In this document: positions 55,999 through 64,000 of the stretch, in pieces | Numbering within the stretch: the first letter of the stretch is position 1 | How the letters are laid out: every line of letters begins with the position of its first letter | Assembly (NCBI GenBank): GCA_037501455.1 | Contig: CM074860.1 | Span: 21,783,001-21,847,000, forward strand | DNA: 64,000 bases | From: Lantana camara | Lineage: Eukaryota > Streptophyta > Magnoliopsida > Lamiales > Verbenaceae | Direction of reading: 5' to 3' | Notes under the pieces: model-generated | The model's database searches: none | What the model was told of the DNA's origin: nothing | What the model saw: the letters and a program-made list of their open reading frames with translations, nothing else | Position numbers and translations under genes: made by a program

Positions 55999-58641
55999 TC
56001 AAATCTCCTCTAATTCAGACGGTTGCGAAAACTCGTAGAAAGGTTTCAACTGATGCTCGTTTACTTTCAAGATATTTCCACTCTTCATTTCCTTGATTTC
56101 AATTGCTCCATGTGCAACGATGTTCGTGACCACGAAGGGACCTGTCCATCGCGACTTCAACTTACCTGGAAAGAGACGCAAACGAGAATTAAAAAGTAAG
56201 ACCTTCTGCCCCACTAAGAAATTTTTTCTACAAATCATCATATCATGGAATTTCTTAGTCTTAGATTTATAGATCATTGAATTCTCATATGCATCATTCC
56301 GTATTTCCTCTAATTCTTGAAGCTGAAGTTTTCGTGTTGCTCCTGCTGCATCCATTTGCATATTGCATGTCTTGATTGCCCAAAAGGCCTAGTGCTCAAG
56401 TTCCACGGGAAGATGGCAAGCTTTGCCATAAATCACTCGGAATGGGGACATCCCCAATGGCATCTTGAACGCTGTTCTATACGCCCATAAGGCGTCATTT
56501 AGCCTCTGATTCCAATCCTTCCTGTTAGGATTCACTGTCTTCTCCAAGATAGACTTAACCTCCCTGTTAGATATCTCTGCTTGTCCGTTCGACTGAGGGT
56601 GGTAAGCTGTAGAAGTCCGGTGTGTGACATTATACTTAGCCAGAAGTGACTCCACCAACTGATTACAAAAGTGTGTGCCTCGATCGCTAATGATGGCACG
56701 AGGTGTTCCAAACCTAGAGAAAATATGAGACCTGACAAAATCTACAACCACTTTCGAATCATTAGTTCGGGTGGCTTTGGCCTCCACCCACTTAGAAACA
56801 TAATCAACGGCCAAAAGTATGTAAGTATTGCCAAAAGAGGAAGGAAACGGGCCCATAAAATCAATGCCCCAAACATCGAAAATTTCGCAGGGTTGAATAG
56901 GGTTCAGTGGCATTTGATTTTTAGGGCCTATGTTACCCGTTTTTTGGCAATTTTCACAACTTTTGCAGAATAAGTAAGCATCTCGAAACAAGCTAGGCCA
57001 AAAGAAACCACACTCAAGCACTTTTAAGGCTGTACGTTTTGACCCAAAATGACCCCCACATGCATAAGAATGACTGAATTTCAAAATTGACTCGAACTCA
57101 CTCTCAGGAATACAACGCCTAATAATTTGATTTGAACAATTTTTCCACATAAAGGGATCATCCCAAATAAAATACTTCACATTGCTTTTTATCTTATCCT
57201 TTTCAGAACGAGACAGAGTATTAGGCAGAATACCTAATGCTAAGTAATTAGCGATGTCTGCATACCAGGGTGTGGATTTAAGATACGGTCGTATCTTAAG
57301 GTCATATACTGCAAGAAGCTGCTCGTCCGGAAACTCGTCATGAATCGGTCCAGATTCTGTAATTTCAACTGGAATCCTGCTTAAATGATCGGCGACGAGA
57401 TTTTTGGGGCCTTTCTTGTTGTGAATTTCTAAATCGAACTCTTGAAGGTGTAAGATCTATCGGATCAGCCTTGGCTTCGCATCCTTTTTCGTCAAGAGGT
57501 ACTTCAATGCTGCATGATCAGAGAAAACAACCACTTTAGTACCCAAAAGATATGATCTAAACTTATCTAAAGCAAAAACAACTGCTAAAAGTTCTTTTTC
57601 CATAGTGGTGTAGTTGATATGCGTGTTGTCAAGCATCTTAGATGCATAGTAAATGACATGCGGTTTTCTGTCAATTCGTTGGCCTAAAACAGCTCCAACC
57701 GCATAGTCGCTCGCGTCACACATGATCTCGAAGGGATGGTTCCAATCCGGAGGTTGCATGATGGGAGTTGAGACTAGTTTATCCTTCAGTAAATCGAAGG
57801 CTTGTTTGCATTGTTCATTGAAGTCGAACGCCACATCTTTTTGCAAAAGTTAGCAAAGAGGCCTCGTGATCTTTGAGAAATCCTGTATAATACGCCTATA
57901 GAAACCTGCATGGCCAAGAAAAGATCGAATCTCCCACACACTAACGGGGTAAGGCAAGTATTTCACAACATCAATTTTCGACTTATCAACCTCTATTCCC
58001 TTATGAGAAACCACGTGACCAAGAATAATTCCCTTATCCACCATAAAGTGGCATTTTTCAAAGTTTAAAACCAAGTCATTTTCAGAACATGTTTTCAAAA
58101 CCTTAGCCAAATTTTCAAGACATTCATCAAAACAATTACCGTAAACTGTAAAGTCGTCCATAAATACCTCAATTATTTGCTCAACGAAATCAGAGAATAT
58201 GCTCACCATACATCACTGAAAAGTTGCCGGAGCATTACAGAGTCCGAATGACATCCTTCTGAACGCGAAGGTTCCAAATTGGCAAGTGAAAGTGGTCTTA
58301 CTTTGATCCTCGGGTGCTACGGGAATTTGGTAGAAACCTGAATAGCCATCAAGACAACAATAATGAGATTTACCGGCTAAACGTTCTAACATTTGATCAA
58401 TAAAGGGGAGGGGAAAGTGATCTTTTCTAGTTAAAGAGTTTAAGCCTCTATAATCCATACAAACCCTCCACCCGTTTTGGATACGGGTGGGCACCATGTC
58501 ACCTTCATCATTTTCAACTACCGTGATGCCTGTCTTCTTCGGAACTACCTGTACCGGGCTTACCCACTCGCTGTCTGCAACTGGAAATATCACTCCTGCA
58601 TCTAAAAGTTTTAAAATTTCCTTTTTGACTACTTCCATCAT
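55999..58641 (-). pseudogene. Athila pol: RT, RNase H, integrase with four stops
   Basis: One reading frame with in-frame stops at 58213 (TGA), 57850 (TAA), 57457 (TAG) and about 56389 (TAG). RT: WRVCMDYRGLNSLT, SFGLCNAPATFQ, FMDDFTVYG. RNase [43 protein letters not shown]. Integrase: HHCC finger ([17 protein letters not shown]), core [15 protein letters not shown] and [11 protein letters not shown]. The C-terminus has a GPFVV-like region and no chromodomain. The order and primer site place it in Athila. Confidence 0.92.
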
Positions 58642-59630
58642 GGGTGGGTTAAGCCGGCATCATCGGTGAGAATTATTTTGTGCATGCAGGTTGATGGACT
58701 TATCCCTTTAATATCGGCTATGGTCCAACCGACGGCTTCCTTGAATTCTCTAAGCACTCTAATCAATTTCTCTTCTTCTAGACGGCTTAGAGCATTGGAA
58801 ATTATCACAGGAAAGGTCTCCTTATCTCCAAGAAAGGCGTACTTGAGATGCCCAGGTAACTGCTTTAATTCCAATTCAGGAGCCTGCCCAATCGAAGGAA
58901 GCAATTTAGTTTGTGAAACAGGTAAATCCAATTTAGACACATTACCATCCATTGGTTTAGCCACGTCCAACTTATACACCATATCAAGAAGTTCATCCGG
59001 CAACTTAAACAATTTCTCAAGGTCTGTTATGTTGTTAACATGCAGATTGTTACAAAGTGTATAGTGCAAAACTTCAAAATTAGTTAATTCAAAGATCCTA
59101 TCTGTTAAATCATGCACAACATCAATGCTAAACACGCTAAAAAGTTCATCGGGTCTTTTCATCGCATCATACATATTGAATCTAACCACATCACCATCAA
59201 ACTCAAGAGTAAGTAAACCATCGTGAACATCTATCTTAGCCCTGGCGGTACTAAAAAATGGGCGACCCAAAAGGATATCAGAAGATTTTTCAGAGTTATT
59301 GTCCTCCATGTCTAATACGAAGAAGTTAGCTGGAAAGGCCAGCTCGTTAATTTGGACAAGGACATCTTCTAGAACACCCTCCGGATACACAATAGAACGA
59401 TCCGCCAGTTGAATGATGACACCTGTACCTTTCAGGGGGCCAAGATTAAGTGCATTATAAACAGAAAGTGGCATAACATTAATACTTGCACCTAAATCAC
59501 ACATCGCCTTTTTAATTCCCAAATTTCCAATCTTGCACGGAATGGAAAACATACCTTGATCACGGCATTTTGGGGGGAGTTTCTTTTGTAGAACTGCGAA
59601 GACATTCTCCCCCACACTTACCTTTTTCAT
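58638..59630 (-). pseudogene. Athila aspartic protease segment
   Basis: Starts at an ATG at 59630 that overlaps the gag stop (ATGA), and has the Athila-type active site CDLGASINVMPLSVY and later ILLGRPFFSTARAKI. The frame ends at 58638 and RT starts in another frame at 58641: a single-base change at this point explains the break. Confidence 0.85.
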
Positions 59631-61351
59631 TGCCTATCAGTTTTCTCTTGTTTGTGCAGAGCTCCTTGAGGAATTTCACATACCTGGGAATCTGTTGGAT
59701 GCAGAATATTTACCTCAACTTTGCGAAACGTGTCGAGAATACTCTTCTCTTCTTTCTGCTTCTTCGTTTCTGCTAATAGTTGAGGGAATGAAGACGGGAC
59801 CACCAGGGGCTTAGGTTTAACGACAAGTTCTGTCTCTTTGTCTCGGTTTGAGTTTTGAGTATGGTCATTATCAGAAGTCGCACTACCTGTCCGATCGTCT
59901 TTGGACCCAGACTTCTGTCCTTGATCTTTCTCCACTGGTGGAGGCAGTTCCTTGCCGCTTCGAAGCGTGATGGCGCTGACATTTTTCTTGGGGTCTTCCG
60001 TTTGCGAGGGTAGTTTACCTTGGTTCTCCATCCTACTCAAGGCTGCAGCGATCTGCCCTAGCTGGGTTTCCAAGTTCTTAACCGAAGAGCCTAGGTTCTG
60101 AACGGTGGACTCTAGGTTGTTGAAACAGATAGCTTGGGGATTAAGGTTTTGTTGTGAGTTTTGTTGCTGAGGCTGCGAGGGTCTGGGTACGAAATTCTGG
60201 AAATTTGGTAGAGGTTTTTGGGCGTAGCTAAGGCTAGGATGATTTTTCCAACCGGGGTTGTATGTATTAGAGTAAGGGTTGTTGTTTTGTTGATGGAATC
60301 CAGCGGCGTTCGCATCCTCTAAAGTACCCTCTTGTAGTGATGGGCAAGCATCGGTCGGGTGAGATGGGCTAGCACATAGTTGACAGACTGTTGCCGCTTG
60401 TGGTGTTCCTGCACTCATGTTAGAAACTAAAACAAATATCATATTCTTAAGTTCATCAAACTGGGAAGAGCTTACCTCTTTTACCTGTCTCGTCATGTCG
60501 GACTTGGCATAGTACTTTTGTGAGGCTCTAGAAATTCGGCTAATTAGTTCCGTGAGTTTTGCAGGTGTCTTGATCATAATGGAACCACCACTCGAAGCAT
60601 CCAACTGCCTTTTGTCAGCAGGCATCAGGCCCCTGTAAAAGTTATGAACAATTGAATTCTCTGGCAAGTTGTGATGTGGGCACATTGCAAGCAAATTCCG
60701 GTATCGCTCCCAATACTCAAGCAAGGCTTCATGTTCCTTTTGCTTAATGGTAGTTATCTCCTGAAGGAGATCCAGGTATCGTTCGGCTGGGAAGAACCTA
60801 TCCAAGAATTTTTCGTGCATCTGCTGCCAAGTAGTAATGGTTGCTGAAGGTAGAGAATACAACCATTTTTCTGCTGCATCTTGTAGGGAGAACGGGAAGG
60901 CACGGAGTTTGATTTGGTCTTCGGTAACTCCATGAGGCTTTGTTGAGCAGCAGACCGTGTGAAACTTGCTCAGATGTTGGTGTGGGTTTTCGTTTTCTAG
61001 CCCCCGAAAGATGGGGAGTAGGTGAATTGTTCCCGTCTTTAGTTCGAAGCCAGCACCCACCTCTGGAAAAGTGATACAGAGGGGCTGTTGGGCGTTGTCA
61101 GGGCGTACCAGATCCTCCATGGTACGATGTTCTTGTACTGCCATCGTTAAGGTACGGTCAAACTCTACGATCAAACCATTCTGTTTGTTTTCTGGATGTT
61201 CCGACTCAGTGCTGGACTCTTCAGATTGGTTCAGACTGGATTTTTCCGCGAGCTTCTTACGTGTTTTGGCCTGTTTCCTTAACGATTTTGCGGTTTTTTC
61301 GATCTCCGGATCGAAAATCGGATCGTCAACTCCACGAATGCTCCTGTTCAT
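59627..61351 (-). CDS. Athila gag, 574 aa
   Basis: Capsid-like structural protein of the retroelement. ATG at 61351 (MNRSIRGVDDP), about 30 bp after the primer site. Gag core near residues 110-270 (LPIFRGLENENPHQHLSKFH, FPFSLQDAAEKWLYSLPSAT, FLDRFFPAERYLDLLQEITT), then a CCHC zinc knuckle CQLCASPSHPTDAC near residue 330, and a Gln/Asn/Pro-rich tail. No internal stop in this copy. Joined to protease by a four-base overlap. Confidence 0.88.
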   Translation of the reverse strand: MNRSIRGVDDPIFDPEIEKTAKSLRKQAKTRKKLAEKSSLNQSEESSTESEHPENKQNGLIVEFDRTLTMAVQEHRTMEDLVRPDNAQQPLCITFPEVGAGFELKTGTIHLLPIFRGLENENPHQHLSKFHTVCCSTKPHGVTEDQIKLRAFPFSLQDAAEKWLYSLPSATITTWQQMHEKFLDRFFPAERYLDLLQEITTIKQKEHEALLEYWERYRNLLAMCPHHNLPENSIVHNFYRGLMPADKRQLDASSGGSIMIKTPAKLTELISRISRASQKYYAKSDMTRQVKEVSSSQFDELKNMIFVLVSNMSAGTPQAATVCQLCASPSHPTDACPSLQEGTLEDANAAGFHQQNNNPYSNTYNPGWKNHPSLSYAQKPLPNFQNFVPRPSQPQQQNSQQNLNPQAICFNNLESTVQNLGSSVKNLETQLGQIAAALSRMENQGKLPSQTEDPKKNVSAITLRSGKELPPPVEKDQGQKSGSKDDRTGSATSDNDHTQNSNRDKETELVVKPKPLVVPSSFPQLLAETKKQKEEKSILDTFRKVEVNILHPTDSQVCEIPQGALHKQEKTDRQ

Positions 61352-61380
61352 AAAAAGAATTAAATTCGATTAGCACCAGT

Positions 61381-61397
61381 CCCCGGCAACGGTGCCA
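61381..61397 (-). other. primer binding site of Athila element
   Basis: Minus strand TGGCACCGTTGCCGGGG; differs at one base from the tRNA-Asp type site usual in Athila elements. Confidence 0.8.
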
Positions 61398-61402
61398 AAA
61401 TT

Positions 61403-62900
61403 TGACAAGTGTCGAGTTTTCCAAAATAAATAAATATCCAGTTCACAGCTAAGCAGGGTATAGTGCAAACGGGTCGAATCCACAGAGACTGGGTTGAAAC
61501 TAATTCTACTTACTCGCAAGAAAAACGTGTAATAAACTAGCCGACTAAATTAGAAGGGGGGTTTTAGATTTAATTCTACTAACTACTAAGAAAACAATTA
61601 AATAAAACTAGCTTAAAAGAAATAATTAACACGTTGGAAATAGGGTTTAGACAAACAGGTGGAAAACAATACCTAGCTAGGAATTATAATTTAGTTCAGA
61701 CATCAATCACGGACTCAATAATAAATTCAATTCTTTCAAGCAGATTAGCTATAGCAGATAGAGACACTCGACTCCGCCTCGTTTTCTCTTAAATATTAGA
61801 ACAACCTAGAGACACTCGACAGTTATTCCCTAATCAATTCATAACCCCTAGAGACACTCGACGGGATTTAATGAATTAACAACATTAAGATTTAAGAAAA
61901 CACTAACCCTAATCAACCTAGTCATGACACGTGCTAAATTTAAATTAGATTATTAATCCCCTTAATAAGTTGAGAACTGCAACCAATCCTTCTTATTAAT
62001 GCGCCACTAATTATCTATCAAGCATTACATAAAACTTCATGCAATCAAGATTGGCAATACGCAACAAACCTACTTAGAAAATCGGGCCCTAATCAACCAA
62101 GTAAATAAATCACGATCAACACTACATGCGGAGGATTAATAAATACTTGAATTTAAATTGAATTATGAAAAACACTTAGGTCTCATGATGTCAAAAGCTA
62201 AACTATAATATCCTAGCTAAGTATTAAGAAAATTAGCTACTCATATCCATATTGTTCGAAAGCAATAAACAAAGTAAAAACATGAATCTAACTAAAGGAA
62301 AGATTGAAGAGGAAAGATTGTCTCGGATGAATCTTCAAGCTTTCGCCTCCAAGATCTTCTTGTCTCTGCTGCTCCGAAAACTTGAAGGAAAAGTGTGTAT
62401 CTAAAGTCCTCCCAGTTCTCGCCCAAAACATGAATATATAGCTACAGAGCCTTGGACGTCAAGTTAAATTCTTCTCCAAATCCTAGGCCAATTAGGATTC
62501 AATCTCCACGAACACACTTGCTGCCAAAGTCTTCGAAGTGGGCTCAAGTCATAACCACCAAAGTTACTTCTCAAAATGGGCCCTTCTTTATTAAATTAAT
62601 TCCAAGACAAAACGTGCAGGCCCAATATCATCAATGTCTATTCCAATTCCAAAGCAAACTCCAGTTCGGTTGGGCCTCTTCCATGAGCATAGCAACGCGG
62701 CTCAACAACATCAATCCACCAAAGGAAAAGGTTCTGCTCCAAAAATTCCCTTTAATTAGCCCATATAATCTCCAATTTTATGAAATTAGTTCCGCTGCAA
62801 CAGAAACACAAAACACATCACACGCACCAATATAAATATCATTTAAACACTAAAAGTCAGTCATAACATACCAAAAATACGAGGTTTAAACATGTTATCA
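61403..62900 (-). repeat. 5' LTR of Athila element
   Basis: 1498 bp, equal in length to the copy at 50443-51940. Right flank GCGAA at 62901-62905 completes the duplication. Confidence 0.95.
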
Positions 62901-62905
62901 GCGAA

Positions 62906-63290
62906 ATATACATGGCCCCATGCAACAAAAGAAAAGAAGCCCCTTTCCAGAGATGTGCTGGAGGAAGATCTACCATATAACTTTCAATCCATGCCAGTGA
63001 CTAATTACTAGGGAACGGGGGACCCACTGGAGCACATCAGTTAGTTCAAGCATGTGGCCATGCTACATAAACTGTCTGCTAAAATAAAGTGTAGAGTGTT
63101 TGTCACAACCCTAAGAGGGCAGCACAATGGTGGTTCACTTTATTACCCCCTAATGTTATACGTTGTTTTGATGATTTTTATAGGCTATTTCAGAATCAGT
63201 TTGCTAGTTCGCTACAGTACCAAGAACTCTATCAGCCAGTTCACGATAAGGCAGGGGGTTTGCTGGGTGGTGGGCCCAGAACAGTAGCGG
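62906..63290 (+). pseudogene. element D gag, 3' part after Athila
   Basis: Continues the gag begun at 49974: the stretch VLEEDLPYNFQSMPVTNY, then DPLEHIS and LHKLSAKIKCRVFVTTLRG follow the order of Tat-type gag cores. Two in-frame TAG codons (near 63009 and 63041) and at least one frameshift near 63120 (WWFTLLPPNVIRCF in the next frame) show it was already dead or decayed. Confidence 0.75.
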
Positions 63291-64000
63291 TCCGGGACCA
63301 CATTTTAAAATTTTTATTATAATATAAGTATTAAAATATTTCTAAAACATTTTAATACAAAGCGGAAGACTAGCCGGATCTACTCAAGTATATACATGCA
63401 ATTGATAATAAATTTTAAATCACTTAAGCAGATAAATATCTAACATGCAATTAACACTTAAGAACATATAATTTATCATGCTTAAAATAATATAACTGTA
63501 AAATATTACCGTACTGCAAACATGGCTATTTAACGATATTTTTCCAGCTCCTTTTCCTTTCGAGAGACCGGCAGAGCTTTCCCGCAATATCCCCGACTCG
63601 ACCCTCGGAGTGTGGGCTCCGCGAGCATTTCCCTAAATACTCGAGAAAATATTTTCTAGAAAAACTCATTTTTCTAAACTAGAAAATTCCCTAAATTTTC
63701 TAATAATTGAGTGGATTATATATTAATTATATTACCACCTAATTATATATTAATTAATCCCTTAATTAGGGATTAATTAAATTGAGAGAAGAGACCTCTC
63801 CATCAACCGAAAAAAGGCTGGAAAAAATTGATATGAAATGCACCAAATGCATTGCCTATTTATAGGGATGAAATAGAGGCTATTTTGGACTTTTTAGAAA
63901 TGAAATGAAGGGAAAAATCATCATTTTACCATTCCGCGTACAAACCGTGTCCCGGACGGCCAATAAAATTGCACCACGTTGAAGAGCTCATCGCCACGGA
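63291..64000. other. unclassified AT-rich sequence, right edge
   Basis: No gene seen. It starts abruptly after element D gag with ATTTTAAAATTTTTATT. A minus-strand TATA-like CTATAAATAGG near 63855 might mean a promoter or another LTR; boundaries cannot be set inside the window. Confidence 0.4.

Larger units (their letters stand above)
50443..62900 (-). mobile_element. complete Athila-type Ty3/gypsy element, 12.46 kb
   Basis: LTRs 50443-51940 and 61403-62900, each 1498 bp, TG...CA, with target duplication GCGAA at 50438-50442 and 62901-62905. On the minus strand: primer site, gag, protease, RT, RNase H, integrase, then a large ORF in the env position, then a polypurine tract. By eye the LTRs differ at roughly 28 positions (about 2%) with no length change, so it is the youngest datable insertion in this window. 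Pol has four in-frame stops and at least one frameshift. Confidence 0.95.

Overview
This window is plant nuclear DNA, most likely from a eudicot. It holds two ordinary spliced or nuclear-type protein genes in AT-rich sequence, and most of the rest is transposable elements of several classes, many nested in one another. No bacterial-type operons, rRNA, tRNA or CRISPR were seen. The species cannot be fixed from sequence reading alone.

Layout. (A) 1-8141: a minus-strand Ty3/gypsy element of the Tat type (gag, protease, RT, RNase H, a second archaeal-type RNase H, integrase), running off the left edge, with its 5' LTR at 7291-8141. (B) 8305-15167: a related plus-strand Tat-type element with two 832-bp LTRs and a 5-bp target duplication (ACTAT). 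It has lost integrase and part of RNase H but keeps a separate antisense ORF with its own TATA-like box. (C) 15173-21516: palindromic CACTA-like repeats, an LTR-like segment, a small MITE with an 8-bp duplication, and AT-rich spacer. (D) 21517-27905: a Mutator-like element (MULE) with a perfect 9-bp duplication, a spliced MuDR-type transposase gene, and a truncated Copia-type retroelement inserted into the transposase N-terminus. (E) 30759-36962: a seven-exon polygalacturonase gene (GH28, plus strand) with all four family motifs; its introns carry MITEs. (F) 38586-39950: an intronless CPL4-like RNA polymerase II CTD phosphatase gene (minus strand). (G) 40581-41430: a second hAT-like MITE and a fold-back repeat. 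(H) 42247-48116: a fold-back MULE split by a ~5-kb Helitron, which itself holds two MITEs and a decayed LINE. (I) 48423 to the end: a third MULE relative whose right arm is interrupted by a short-LTR Tat-like element, whose gag is in turn interrupted by a complete 12.46-kb Athila element (50443-62900, minus strand, duplication GCGAA).

Working together: only the polygalacturonase (cell wall pectin degradation, secretory pathway) and the CTD phosphatase (nucleus, transcription) look like functional host genes, and nothing links them beyond proximity. All retroelement pol regions carry stop codons or frameshifts. The best-supported structural results are the exact insertion boundaries with matching duplications, which give a relative order of insertions. 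The most unusual biology is the antisense ORF of element B and the intact env-position ORF of the Athila copy. No clearly new system was found.
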